Shown one piece after another: positions 53,974 through 64,000 of a stretch of DNA of 64,000 nucleotides (positions are counted from its first letter, which is position 1; every line of letters begins with the position of its first letter). The DNA is from Streptomyces nymphaeiformis (GTDB taxonomy: Bacteria > Actinomycetota > Actinomycetes > Streptomycetales > Streptomycetaceae), in the NCBI RefSeq assembly GCF_014203895.1, contig NZ_JACHJY010000009.1, positions 248,001-312,000 on the forward strand, written 5' to 3'. The position numbers were made by a program, and so were the translations under genes. The notes below the pieces were generated by a model. The model saw only the letters and a program-made list of their open reading frames with translations. It did not search any database and had not been told where the DNA came from.

Positions 53974-55455
53974 GTGCGGCAAGGGGGAGTAGTCAGCCCT
54001 TTTCCGTCGGCGCACGAGCGTCTGACGGACGGGGCGATAAGCCGGCCCGCGCTCGAGTGGGAACAGCGCTACCGCCGTACCGTGATCATCAGCGACGCCG
54101 TGTCCACCGCCTTCGTGGTGACGGCGATAGGCGACTTCTTCGGGGCGCGGGACGCGGCCAACTGGCATGAGAAGTGGGGCATTCTCGCGTTCGGCACCCA
54201 GCTGCTCGTGCTGGGCGCGCTCGCGGTCAACCGCTCGTGGGCCCCGGCCGTGCTCGGCCAGGGCGCCGAGGAGTTCCGCCGACTCGGACGCTCCCTGTTC
54301 ACGGTGGTCGTCGTCCTGGCGCTCGGCGGGATAGCCCTCACCTCGCGGAACATCAAGCTCTGGATCTTCGTCGCGATCCCCGCGATCGCGCTGGTCACCA
54401 TGACCGCGCGGTACCTGCTGCGGCTCTGGCTGCACCGGGAGCGGAAGGAAGGGCGCTGCCTGCGCCCGGTGCTCGCGGCCGGAAGCCCCGCGACCGTGCG
54501 CGACCTGATCACCCGGACCCGCAAGTTCCCGCACATCGGCTGGCGGGTGGAGGCGGTCTGCACGACGGACGGACGCGGGCTCGACGGCGACCTGCTCGAC
54601 GGGGTTCCCGTCGTCGGGCAGCTGTCGGACGTCGCCAAGCACGTCCGCCACGACGGCTACCGGGTCGTCGCGGTCACCCCGGACGCGCACTGGTCGCCGG
54701 ACCGCCTGCGGCGGCTCGCCTGGAACCTCGAGGGCAGCGACGCCGAGATGGTCGTGGCGCCCGTCCTGATGGAGGTGGCCGGCCCGCGGCTGCACGTCGA
54801 CGCGGTGCTCGGCATCCCACTGCTCCGGGTCAGCATGCCGACCTTCACCGGCGGCCGCCGGGCGATCAAGGGCGTCGTCGACCGGCTGGGCGCGGCGACC
54901 CTGCTGGTCCTGTTCGCGCCGCTGATGGTGCTCGTCGCGCTGCTCGTCATGCTGGACAGCCGGGGCGGGGCGTTCTACCGCCAGCGCCGGGTCGGCAAGG
55001 ACGGCCGCGAGTTCACCATCCTCAAGTACCGCACGATGGTCACCGGGGCCGACGGCGCGGCGCGCGCCGCGCTCGCCGACCGCAACGAAGGCGCGGGACC
55101 GCTGTTCAAGCTCCGCCGGGACCCGCGGGTGACCCGGGTGGGGACGGTGCTGCGCCGGTACTCGATCGACGAGCTCCCGCAGCTCTTCAACGTGCTCACC
55201 GGCTCGATGTCGCTCGTCGGCCCGCGGCCGCCGTTACCGGAGGAGTCCGCCGCGTACGGCCCGGACATCCGGCGGCGCCTGCTCGTCAAGCCCGGACTCA
55301 CCGGTCTGTGGCAGATCAGCGGCCGCAGCGACCTGCCGTGGGAGGAGGCGGTCCGCCTCGACCTGCGGTACGTGGAGGACTGGTCGCTCGCCCTGGACAC
55401 GGTGATCTTGTGGAAGACGCTGCGCGCGGTGCTCTACGGGCAGGGGGCGTACTGA
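53974..55455 (+). CDS. Exopolysaccharide priming sugar-phosphate transferase (polyprenyl glycosylphosphotransferase)
   Basis: The 493-residue membrane enzyme moves a sugar phosphate from UDP-sugar to undecaprenyl phosphate, the first step of exopolysaccharide assembly. Four N-terminal membrane helices (about 38-145) and a CoA-binding-like middle domain precede the catalytic part. That part has a membrane hairpin (about 295-330) followed by RVGKDGREFTILKYRTM, 'RRYSIDELPQLFNVLTGSMSLVGPRP' and 'KPGLTGLWQISGRS'. Codon 421 (55234-55236) is TTA, rare in Streptomyces and dependent on the bldA tRNA. The start GTG 53974 follows a GGGGGG run. It is the first gene of a long rightward operon. Confidence 0.9.
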   Translation: MRQGGVVSPFPSAHERLTDGAISRPALEWEQRYRRTVIISDAVSTAFVVTAIGDFFGARDAANWHEKWGILAFGTQLLVLGALAVNRSWAPAVLGQGAEEFRRLGRSLFTVVVVLALGGIALTSRNIKLWIFVAIPAIALVTMTARYLLRLWLHRERKEGRCLRPVLAAGSPATVRDLITRTRKFPHIGWRVEAVCTTDGRGLDGDLLDGVPVVGQLSDVAKHVRHDGYRVVAVTPDAHWSPDRLRRLAWNLEGSDAEMVVAPVLMEVAGPRLHVDAVLGIPLLRVSMPTFTGGRRAIKGVVDRLGAATLLVLFAPLMVLVALLVMLDSRGGAFYRQRRVGKDGREFTILKYRTMVTGADGAARAALADRNEGAGPLFKLRRDPRVTRVGTVLRRYSIDELPQLFNVLTGSMSLVGPRPPLPEESAAYGPDIRRRLLVKPGLTGLWQISGRSDLPWEEAVRLDLRYVEDWSLALDTVILWKTLRAVLYGQGAY

Positions 55456-55528
55456 TGCGCGGGGGAAGCCGTCCGGCCTGCACGCGGACCACAGGCCGGA
55501 AGGGCCTGACTGGGGGGAGGAACGGGTC

Positions 55529-56834
<1,306 letters not shown>

Positions 56835-56845
<11 letters not shown>

Positions 56846-58193
56846 CACGAAGTCCGTCGGCACGACGTCCGGTGGCACGAAGTCCGGCGGCGGGAAGCGG
56901 GTTCGGCGCGCGCTGATCCTGGTCGAGAACCTGTCGGTGCCGTTCGACCGGCGGGTGTGGCAGGAGTGCACGACGCTGCGCGACGCGGGCTGGACGGTGG
57001 ACGTCATCTGCCCGCAGGGAAGCAAGCGGGACACGGAGCGGGAGGTGGAGATCGACGGGGTGCGGATCCACCGCTACCCGCTGCGCGCGGCCACCGGAGG
57101 ACCGGCCGGATACCTCAAGGAGTACGGATCGGCGCTGTGGCACACCTTCCGGCTGGCCCGGAAGGTCGGCCCGGTCCACGTGGTCCACGCCTGCAACCCG
57201 CCGGACCTGCTGTTCCTGCCCGCGCTCTGGCTGAAGCGGCGCGGCACGCGGTTCGTCTTCGACCAGCACGACCTGGTGCCCGAGCTGTACCTGTCCCGGT
57301 TCGACCGCGGCAAGGACCTGCTCTACCGCGGCGTGTGCGCGCTCGAGCGGATGACGTACCGGGCCGCGGACGTCGTGCTGGCCACGAACGAGAGCTACAA
57401 GGACGTCGCGGTGCGCCGTGGTGGCCGGCGGCCCTCGGACGTGTTCGTGGTGCGCAGCGCCCCGGACGTCGACCGGTTCCATCCCGTGCCGCCCGAGCCG
57501 GAGTTGAAGCGCGGCAAGCCCCATCTGCTGTGCTACCTCGGCGTGATGGGCCCGCAGGACGGCGTCGACTACGCCCTGCGCGCCCTCGCGAGGCTGCGCG
57601 ACGAGGTCGGACGGAGCGACTGGCACGCGGTGTTCGTCGGCGGCGGCGACACCTTCGACGCGATGGTGGAGCTGTCCCGGGAGCTGGGTCTTTCGGAGCA
57701 GGTGGAGTTCACCGGGCGGATCCCGGACGCCGACCTCGTGCGCTACCTGTCCACCGCCGACGTGTGCCTCTCCCCCGACCCGCACAATCCGCTCAACGAC
57801 GTGTCGACCATGAACAAGGTCCTGGAGTACATGGTCATGGGCCGGCCGATCGTCTCCTTCGACCTGCGGGAGGCGCGGGTCTCCGCCGGTGACGCCGCCG
57901 TCTACGCACCGGCCAACGACGAGGCCGAGTTCGCCCGGCTGGTCGCGCGGCTCCTCGACGATCCGGAGAAGCGGGAGCTCATGGGCAAGATCGGCCAGGA
58001 GCGGATCGGCGGGCCGCTGTCCTGGCCCAACTCCCAGCGCGCGCTGCTCGCCGCCTACGCCGCCGCCTGCCGTCCGCACGCTCCGGCGTCGACGGACGAC
58101 ACGGAGGCGGACGACACGGAGGCGGACGACAACGAGGCACACGACACGGACCGGGACGACACGGACCGGGAAGGGACGAGGCCGCTCCGTTGA
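56835..58193 (+). CDS. Glycosyltransferase, GT4 family
   Basis: The 452-residue GT-B-fold protein has 'VENLSVPFDRRVWQECTTLRDAGW', 'YLGVMGPQDGVDYALRAL', 'VEFTGRIPDADLVRYLSTADVCLSP' and the donor-binding 'LEYMVMGRPIVSFDLREARVS'. It adds a sugar to the lipid-linked exopolysaccharide unit. The only workable start in frame is TTG 56835, overlapping the dehydrogenase stop by 11 bp. The first 25 codons are Thr/Ser/Gly repeats. The last 30 residues are an acidic Asp/Thr/Glu tail built from 15-bp DNA repeats (about 58094-58175). Confidence 0.9.
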
Positions 58194-59554
58194 GCGATGA
58201 CACCATACGCCTGGTCACGATCGGGCGGATCCTCCGTCGGCGACGGCGGCTGCTCACCGTCGTCGTCCTCGTGGGCGCGCTCGTCGGGTACGGCACCTCG
58301 CTGCTGATCCCGCCGCGCTACACGACGTCGGCGTCCGTCCTGCTGCCGGGCGCCTGGGAGGAGCGCGAGCTGCGGACCCAGGCGGAGGTCGCCACCAGCT
58401 CGGTGGTGATCGACCGCGTGGCGTCCGCGCTCCACTGGAGCGGGATCGGCACCACCGAGCTGAAGGACCGGGTGACCGCCAAGGCCACCGAGGGGAACAT
58501 CATCGCGATCTCGGGCACCGCCGACACGCCCGAGCGCGCACAGCAGCTCTCCGACCAGGTGGCGGCGCAGTTCGTCGCCTTCGCCGCGCGGATCGTGGGC
58601 GACAACGCCGACCCCGAGGCGGCCGCGCGTCTGGAGACCCTGCGGCAGACGGTCGTGCAGACCAGCCGCCGCATCACGGAACTGGCCGACGCGTCCGGTA
58701 CGGGGCGGAGCGTGGAGAGCGTGCAGACCCGTACCGAGCTCGAAGGGCTGCGCACCTCGCTGCAGTCGGCCATCGAGAAGCTGGGCCAGGCCGACCCCAC
58801 GTCGAGCAAGGCCCACATGGTCGTCATGGGCCCGGCGGCCCGGCCCACCGGCGAAGCCCCGCCGACGCGGCCGCAGCTCATCGCCGCAGGGGCGCTGCTG
58901 TTCTTCCTGGTCACGGTCATCGGGCATCTCACCGCCGCGCGGATGAGCCGCCGGCTGCGCACCGAGGGGGAGATCGCCGGGGCGCTCGGCGTGGCGCTCC
59001 TGGGCACCGTCGACGTGCCCGGTGAGCGGCACGCGCACCGGCCGGAGGGCCGCGGCCCGCGGACCTGGTTCCGCCGGCTCCTCGGCATCGACGTCCGGTG
59101 GGACGTCCCGCCCCCGCGCTCGGGCGACGAGGCCGGCCGGCAGATCCGCTACCGGCGGGTGTGCGCCCGTCTCCGGGACCGGCTGCCGGGCCCCGGGGGG
59201 CTGCTCGTCGTGGTCCCGGACGGCGACCCGATCGCCCGCCGGGCCGCCGGGGAGCTCGTCACCGAGGCCGGGAGCGACCCCGCGCTGCGGACGGTGGACG
59301 TGTCGGTGTCCGAGCCGATGGTGCCGGACCGCGACGACGCGTCCGGCGCCCTCGTCGTGCTCAGCGCGGGCCAGTGGACGGCCGCCGAGCTCGCCGGGAT
59401 CGCCGAGGCGTGCGCGGACGCCGGGCACGAGGTCGTCGGCGTCGTCCTCGCCGGCACGGTCCGCACCCGTACGAAGCGGTCCGCCGGCCGGCCCCGGGAG
59501 GCCGCGAAGCCGACGGTCGCCGTGGGCGCCGACGCGACGGGAGGTACGGCGTGA
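58190..59554 (+). CDS. Wzz/Wzc-like chain-length protein with degenerate kinase-like domain (1)
   Basis: The 454-residue protein has an N-terminal membrane helix (about 22-42), a periplasmic coiled-coil Wzz domain (45-215), a second membrane helix (about 227-248) and a cytosolic domain of 200 residues. The domain is placed like the tyrosine kinase of Wzc, but where a P-loop is expected it reads GPGGLLVVVPDGDP, without Gly-Lys-Ser/Thr. It probably controls polymer length or export without autokinase activity. The TTG 58190 start overlaps the glycosyltransferase stop (TTGA). Confidence 0.75.
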   Translation: MSDDTIRLVTIGRILRRRRRLLTVVVLVGALVGYGTSLLIPPRYTTSASVLLPGAWEERELRTQAEVATSSVVIDRVASALHWSGIGTTELKDRVTAKATEGNIIAISGTADTPERAQQLSDQVAAQFVAFAARIVGDNADPEAAARLETLRQTVVQTSRRITELADASGTGRSVESVQTRTELEGLRTSLQSAIEKLGQADPTSSKAHMVVMGPAARPTGEAPPTRPQLIAAGALLFFLVTVIGHLTAARMSRRLRTEGEIAGALGVALLGTVDVPGERHAHRPEGRGPRTWFRRLLGIDVRWDVPPPRSGDEAGRQIRYRRVCARLRDRLPGPGGLLVVVPDGDPIARRAAGELVTEAGSDPALRTVDVSVSEPMVPDRDDASGALVVLSAGQWTAAELAGIAEACADAGHEVVGVVLAGTVRTRTKRSAGRPREAAKPTVAVGADATGGTA

Positions 59555-61071
59555 CGACACGTGCGACCGCGGAGTCCCCGGCCGCCGCTCCGCTGCTCGA
59601 TCTGCACTCCCTGGTGGTGGCGGTACGCAGACGCCGCCGGCTCTGGGGGTCGCTCGCGCTGCTCGGGATGGTCCTCGGCGCGGCGGTGGCGGTCCTGCTG
59701 CCGGCGCCGCCGACCGCGATGACGAAGGTGCTCGTCGCCCGGCAGGAGGACCAGCCGAACGACCCCGGGACGCTGATCCGCACCGACGTCGCGCTGCTGC
59801 AGACCACGCGGATCGCCGGTGACGCCCTGAAGGCCCTCAAGTCACCGGAGAAGCCCGAGGACTTCATGAAGGAGTACGAGGGTCTCGGCCTCACCAACAA
59901 CCTGCTGCAGATCAACGCGAGGGGTGACAGCGAGGCGGAGGCGGTGACCCGCGTCAAGGCGCTGGCCGACGCGTTCGTCGCGGACCACGTGCGGCGGATA
60001 CAGCAGGCGGCGAACGCCGACGCGAAGGCGCTGCTCGACCAGCGGGACCGGCTGAAGGACGAACTCGCCCAGGTCAACAAGGAGATCGGGGACGAGTCGC
60101 CTACGAGCGCGCCGAAGGCCTCCGCGAACACGGAGTCGCTGTTCTCCCGCCGGGCCGAACTCACCTCGCGGATCTCCGACTTCAGCCAGCGCGCCGAGCA
60201 GGCCCGCATCGGCACGCCCCGGCTGATCGCCGGCACGCAGATCGTGGACGACCCGCGCCCGGTCGAGCGGTCCCTGCTCAAGACCCTCGCCAAGGACGCC
60301 GGGATCGGGCTCGTCCTCGGGCTGGCCCTGGGTCTCGCGGTGGCGGCCGTCGGCACGGTGGTGGCGGACCGTCCCGTGCTGCGCCGGGAGATCGCGGCGC
60401 ACCTCGGCGTCTCGGTGATCGCGGAGCTGCCCGGTCGGCCGGGCAGCCGGTGGCGGCGCCGCCGGGCCCGGGCGGCCCGGACGCGGCTCACCGCGTCCCT
60501 GGCCCGCACCGCGCGCGGCTCCGCGGAGCCGATGTCCCTCCTCGAACTGGGCTGTGCGCGCGGTGCGAGCGTGATCGCCCTCGACCTCGCCTGGGTGCTG
60601 GGCGAGGAGGGACCGGTGGTCGTCGTCGACGGCCTGCCGGGACCGGAGCTCGCCGACCGCCGCCCGCGGCCCGGGGACCCGACCGTGGTCGGCCTTGAGC
60701 GCGCCGCGACCGTGGCGCACCAGGAGCGCCGGATCGGCGTCGGCTCGGTGGCGCCCGGCGCGGCGTGGACCGACCTGCCGTACCTCGGCACGCGGACCGT
60801 GCTCGTCGTGCGGGCGGGTCACGAGAGCGCCGCCTGGCTGCACACCGTGGCGCGGCAGCTCGCCGACCAGCGGATCCTCGTGCTCGGTGTGGTGCTGATC
60901 GACCCCGATCCGCGTGACCGGACCGACGGCACGCTGTGGGACGGGGGGCCGTCGGCCGCGCCGCGCGGCCAGAACGAGGGGCCGGCCCGGCCGAACGGCG
61001 CGGGCAGGCGGCAGAGGGAGCGGCTGCCCGCGTGGGCGACGGTCCCGGAGAACGACCAGGAGGCTCGGTAG
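59551..61071 (+). CDS. Wzz/Wzc-like chain-length protein with degenerate kinase-like domain (2)
   Basis: The 506-residue protein has the same layout: membrane helices at about 34-54 and 250-272 around a coiled-coil Wzz domain (55-235). A cytosolic Wzc-like domain follows, with 'PVLRREIAAHLGVSVIAELPG'. The P-loop position reads LGCARGASVIALDLAWVLG, keeping the helix pattern but not the GKS/T, so ATP binding should be lost. The C-terminal tail (about 460-506) is charged, Arg/Gln/Pro-rich and has no Tyr cluster. The start GTG 59551 overlaps the previous stop (GTGA). The two may form a hetero-oligomer. Confidence 0.75.
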   Translation: MTTRATAESPAAAPLLDLHSLVVAVRRRRRLWGSLALLGMVLGAAVAVLLPAPPTAMTKVLVARQEDQPNDPGTLIRTDVALLQTTRIAGDALKALKSPEKPEDFMKEYEGLGLTNNLLQINARGDSEAEAVTRVKALADAFVADHVRRIQQAANADAKALLDQRDRLKDELAQVNKEIGDESPTSAPKASANTESLFSRRAELTSRISDFSQRAEQARIGTPRLIAGTQIVDDPRPVERSLLKTLAKDAGIGLVLGLALGLAVAAVGTVVADRPVLRREIAAHLGVSVIAELPGRPGSRWRRRRARAARTRLTASLARTARGSAEPMSLLELGCARGASVIALDLAWVLGEEGPVVVVDGLPGPELADRRPRPGDPTVVGLERAATVAHQERRIGVGSVAPGAAWTDLPYLGTRTVLVVRAGHESAAWLHTVARQLADQRILVLGVVLIDPDPRDRTDGTLWDGGPSAAPRGQNEGPARPNGAGRRQRERLPAWATVPENDQEAR

Positions 61072-61074
61072 CAC

Positions 61075-63009
61075 ATGTGTGGCATCGCAGGCACGTACCG
61101 CTGGCCTGACGGGAAGGAAGTGACCGACCGGCTCACCGACACCCTCGCCCATCGTGGTCCGGACGGGTCCGGCCGGTACGGCCATCCCGTCGGTGACGGC
61201 GAAGTGCACCTGGGGCACCGCCGGTTGTCCATCGTCGACCTGTCCGAGACCGGCGCCCAGCCGATGGTGTCGGACGGCCTCGTCCTGACGTACAACGGCG
61301 AGCTGTACAACGCGCCCGAGCTGCGGGCCGAGCTGGCGGCGGCCGGTGTGCGCTTCCGCGGTACGTCGGACACCGAGGTGGTCCTGGAGGCGTGGCGGCG
61401 CTGGGGCACGGACTGTCTGCCCCGGCTGCGCGGCATGTTCGCGTTCGGGATCTTCGACGAGCGCACCGGTGAACTGGTGCTGGTCCGCGACCAGTTGGGC
61501 ATCAAGCCGCTGTTCCTGCTGCGGCGCGGCGAGGGTCTGGTGTTCGCCTCCGAGCTCAAGGCGCTCGCCGCCGTGACCGGCGGTTCCCTCGAGGTGGACC
61601 ACGCGGCCCTGGTGGCCTCGCTGCTCTACTACTGGGTGCCGGACTCGCGGTGCGCGTTCCGCGAGGCGGAGAAGCTGCCGCCGGGGAGCTGGCTGCGGTG
61701 CCGGCCCGACGGACGGGTGGAGCGCGGCCGGTTCTGGCACCTGAAGGACGTCGCCGCCGAGGGCAGGGAGCGGGCCCTGGCCGGCGAGCTGCCGGATCTC
61801 GCCGCGATCGTCGAGGAGTCGACCCGGCGCCATCTGCTGGCCGACGTGCCCGTGGCGACCTTCCTGTCGGGCGGGCTCGACTCCAGTTATCTGACCGCGC
61901 TCGCGGCCCGTGAGCAGCCGGGGATCTCGGCCTACACGATCGGGTTCCGCGCCGAGGACGCCAAGTTCGAGGCGATGCCGGACGATCTGCGCTACGCCCG
62001 GCAGGTGGCCGAGCGGTTCGGCGTCGACCTGCGCGAGATCGAGATCGCTCCGGACGTGCTGGACCTGCTGCCGCGGATGACGTACCACCTGGACGAGCCG
62101 ATCGGCGATCCCGCCGCGATCAACACCTTCCTGATCTGCTCGGCCGCCCGGGAGGCGGGGGTGAAGGTGATGCTGTCGGGGATGGGGGCCGACGAGCTGT
62201 TCGCCGGGTACCGCAAGCACCTGGCCAACCTGATCGCTTTGCGCTACCAGCGCGTCCCGAGGCCCCTGCGGCGCGGGGTGTCCGCGGCCGTGGACCGGCT
62301 GCCGGTCGCCTCGGCCCGACGCGGGTACCGGTCGGTGCGGTTCGCGAAGCGGTTCCTGTCCTTCGCCGATCTGCCGGAGGAGACCGCGTTCCGGCGGAGC
62401 TACACCATGTACGACCGGGACGAGCTGCTCGACCTGATCGATCCGGACCTGGCCGGCACGGTCGACGACGTGCTGACCGAGCACGCCGACGTGTACGAGG
62501 ACAACGAGCTCGACGACTTCGTCAACCGCATGTGCCTGGGCGACTCCCGGATGTTCCTGCCGGGCCTGAACCTCGCCTACACGGACCGGTCGAGCATGGC
62601 CGCGTCGACGGAGGTGCGGGTGCCGTACGTGGACGTCGAGGTGGTCAAGGCGGCGTTCACCGTGCCCGGCGACCGCAAGATCGTGGGACGGCAGGGGAAG
62701 GCCGTCCTCAAGGAGGCGGCGGCCTCGGTCCTGCCGCGGGAGATCGTCTACCGGCCCAAGGGCCTGTTCAGCGCCCCGCTGCGCGCCTGGATGAGCCGGG
62801 ACCTGGCCCCGCTGGTGCGCGAGGTGATCCACGACGGCGAGCTCGTCCGCTCCGGGTTCCTGCGCCGCGACGCCCTGGCGCGGCTCGCCGCCGAGGACGC
62901 GGCCGGGCACCGGGACCACTCCAAGCATCTGTGGCACGTGCTGACCCTCGAGTACTGGTACCGCGGCGCGACCTCCGGGTCCGGCCAGACCGCTTCCTTG
63001 ACTGCGTAG
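61075..63009 (+). CDS. asnB: Asparagine synthase (glutamine-hydrolysing)-like amidotransferase
   Basis: The 644-residue protein has an N-terminal class II glutaminase with catalytic Cys2 (MCGIAGTY) and the substrate loop YNGELYN. The C-terminal synthetase has the PP-loop SGGLDSSY (about 265) and the 'MLSGMGADELFAGYRKH' motif (about 365). In exopolysaccharide operons such enzymes probably make amides on sugar acids or a side group rather than free asparagine. The uronic-acid dehydrogenase upstream would supply a carboxylate. It starts 3 bp after the chain-length gene. Confidence 0.85.
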   Translation: MCGIAGTYRWPDGKEVTDRLTDTLAHRGPDGSGRYGHPVGDGEVHLGHRRLSIVDLSETGAQPMVSDGLVLTYNGELYNAPELRAELAAAGVRFRGTSDTEVVLEAWRRWGTDCLPRLRGMFAFGIFDERTGELVLVRDQLGIKPLFLLRRGEGLVFASELKALAAVTGGSLEVDHAALVASLLYYWVPDSRCAFREAEKLPPGSWLRCRPDGRVERGRFWHLKDVAAEGRERALAGELPDLAAIVEESTRRHLLADVPVATFLSGGLDSSYLTALAAREQPGISAYTIGFRAEDAKFEAMPDDLRYARQVAERFGVDLREIEIAPDVLDLLPRMTYHLDEPIGDPAAINTFLICSAAREAGVKVMLSGMGADELFAGYRKHLANLIALRYQRVPRPLRRGVSAAVDRLPVASARRGYRSVRFAKRFLSFADLPEETAFRRSYTMYDRDELLDLIDPDLAGTVDDVLTEHADVYEDNELDDFVNRMCLGDSRMFLPGLNLAYTDRSSMAASTEVRVPYVDVEVVKAAFTVPGDRKIVGRQGKAVLKEAAASVLPREIVYRPKGLFSAPLRAWMSRDLAPLVREVIHDGELVRSGFLRRDALARLAAEDAAGHRDHSKHLWHVLTLEYWYRGATSGSGQTASLTA

Positions 63010-63026
63010 AGAACAAGAGGACTTCG

Positions 63027-64000
63027 GTGAAACAGGTCGTACAGAACTACAAGAGCGGCGAACTGGCCGTGCTCGACGTGCCGGTGCCGGGGTGCAAGCC
63101 GGGCGGTGTCCTCGTCCGGACCGCCTACTCGCTGATATCCACCGGTACGGAGCTCATGAAGGTGTCCGAGGCCGGCATGTCGATGCTGGGCAAGGCCCGC
63201 TCGCGCCCGGACCAGGTGGCCAAGGTCGTGCAGAGCGTGGCGACCAACGGGGTGCCCGCGACCTACCGCAAGGTGATGGGCAAGCTGGACTCGTACACGC
63301 CGCTGGGCTACTCGCTGTGCGGGGTGGTCGAGCAGGTCGGCGCCGGCGTCGACGACGTGAAGGTCGGCGACCTCGTGGCCTGCGCGGGCAACGAGCACGC
63401 CCTGCACGCCGAGCTGAACTGGGTGCCGAAGAACCTGTACACCCCGGTGCCGGACGGCCTCGCGCCGCGGCACGCGGCCTTCGGCACCGTCGGGTCCATC
63501 GCGCTCCAGGGCGTCCGCCAGGGCGAGTCGCGGCTCGGCGAGGTGGCGCTCGTCATCGGCCTCGGGCTGATCGGGCAGCTGGTGGTGCAGCTCCTCGCCG
63601 CCTCGGGCGTCCGCGTCGTCGGCGCCGACCCCGACCCGGCGCGCTGCGAGCTCGCCGAGCGGCTGGGCGCCGACGCCTGCGCCGATCCCGGGTCGTCGGC
63701 GGTGGAGGCCGCCGTCGCCGAGCTCACCGACGGGCACGGCGTGGACCAGGTGTACCTGGCGGCCGGTGGCGGCAGCAACCAGCCCGTCGAGCTGGCCGCC
63801 CGGCTGTGCCGGGACCGGGGCCGGGTCGTCGACATCGGCAAGTGCCGTCTGGACCTGCCGTGGAACGCGTACTACGAGAAGGAGCTCGACGTCCGGTTCT
63901 CCCGCAGTTACGGCCCGGGGCGCTACGACCCGGAGTACGAGCTGGAGGGCCGGGACTACCCGATCGGCTACGTCCGCTGGACCGAGCGCCGGAACCTGGC
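63027..64000 (+). CDS. Zinc-type dehydrogenase, N-terminal part of a bi-domain oxidoreductase (partial)
   Basis: The gene runs off the window after 324 residues. The MDR-family dehydrogenase has 'SLISTGTELMKV', 'GYSLCGVVEQVGAGV', 'VGDLVACAGNEHALHAELNWVPKN' and the nucleotide motif VALVIGLGLIGQLV near 173. This N-terminal sequence is characteristic of bi-domain oxidoreductases in polysaccharide loci that carry a Gfo/Idh/MocA domain after it. That second domain is not in the window. The start GTG 63027 has AGAGGA five bases upstream and lies 17 bp after asnB. It probably modifies a nucleotide sugar. Confidence 0.8.
   Translation, partial: MKQVVQNYKSGELAVLDVPVPGCKPGGVLVRTAYSLISTGTELMKVSEAGMSMLGKARSRPDQVAKVVQSVATNGVPATYRKVMGKLDSYTPLGYSLCGVVEQVGAGVDDVKVGDLVACAGNEHALHAELNWVPKNLYTPVPDGLAPRHAAFGTVGSIALQGVRQGESRLGEVALVIGLGLIGQLVVQLLAASGVRVVGADPDPARCELAERLGADACADPGSSAVEAAVAELTDGHGVDQVYLAAGGGSNQPVELAARLCRDRGRVVDIGKCRLDLPWNAYYEKELDVRFSRSYGPGRYDPEYELEGRDYPIGYVRWTERRNL

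Noticed and set aside
53699..53992. A 97-codon plus-strand ORF just ahead of the sugar transferase
   Set aside because: It overlaps the GTG start of the real gene, has no ribosome site and reads as low-information Gly/Arg/Ser sequence.

Overview
This window reads as chromosomal DNA of a Streptomyces or close relative. Base composition is very GC-rich, GTG and TTG starts are common, and neighbouring genes often share 4-bp stop/start overlaps. The gene content also fits: a SepF-like division protein, DUF6099, an F420-type LLM oxidoreductase, a Pnkp/Hen1 RNA-repair pair, TerB, an actinomycete exopolysaccharide locus and one in-frame TTA codon. I see no rRNA, tRNA, CRISPR array, insertion sequence or integrase. 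Domain and family calls come from reading motifs; no database search was run.

Left part (1-7.2 kb): the tail of a PaaX-type regulator, a small DUF1772 membrane protein, an aromatic acyl-CoA degradation pair (a fused FAD-monooxygenase/old-yellow-enzyme protein and an enoyl-CoA hydratase), an anti-sigma-like ATPase, and the arginine deiminase pair arcA-arcB.

Central part (7.2-27.4 kb): the most unusual locus. Ten leftward genes cover 20 kb. The last nine are tightly packed, mostly with ATGA or GTGA overlaps. In transcription order they encode a CRP/FNR regulator, a class III nucleotide cyclase, a STAND-like NTPase with an odd P-loop, an SPFH-like protein, a membrane protein resembling Pycsar PycTM effectors, a membrane-anchored extracellular vWA protein, a tubulin-like GTPase, a membrane protein of unknown function, a pseudokinase fused to a TRAFAC-type GTPase, and a tail-anchored GAP1-like protein. 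I read this as a signalling or immunity machine in which a cyclic nucleotide, a PycTM-like membrane effector and two GTPases act together. Cyclase and NTPase share a short Gly/Asn motif that could join them.

Middle (27.8-39.2 kb): pnkp-hen1 RNA repair, closed downstream by two strong hairpins, then housekeeping-type genes (homocysteine methyltransferase, LLM oxidoreductase, MazG-like hydrolase, a P-loop ATPase, SepF-like protein, hotdog thioesterase, aminotransferase).

39.7-47.9 kb: a rightward eight-gene cluster with a PaaA-like di-iron protein, radical SAM enzyme, acyl carrier protein, FabF-type synthase, FabI-type reductase, FabH-type synthase, alpha/beta hydrolase and acyl-AMP ligase. 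It looks like a small dedicated fatty-acyl specialised-metabolite pathway with its own promoter and two odd tandem-repeat spacers.

47.9-53.4 kb: a GntR-controlled hydroxyproline-type catabolic pair, a transporter remnant, terB, an ECF sigma/anti-sigma pair and a hypothetical gene. 54-64 kb: the start of an exopolysaccharide operon (priming sugar transferase with a TTA codon, UDP-sugar dehydrogenase, glycosyltransferase, two Wzz/Wzc-like proteins without a P-loop, asparagine-synthetase-like amidotransferase and a dehydrogenase cut by the window edge).
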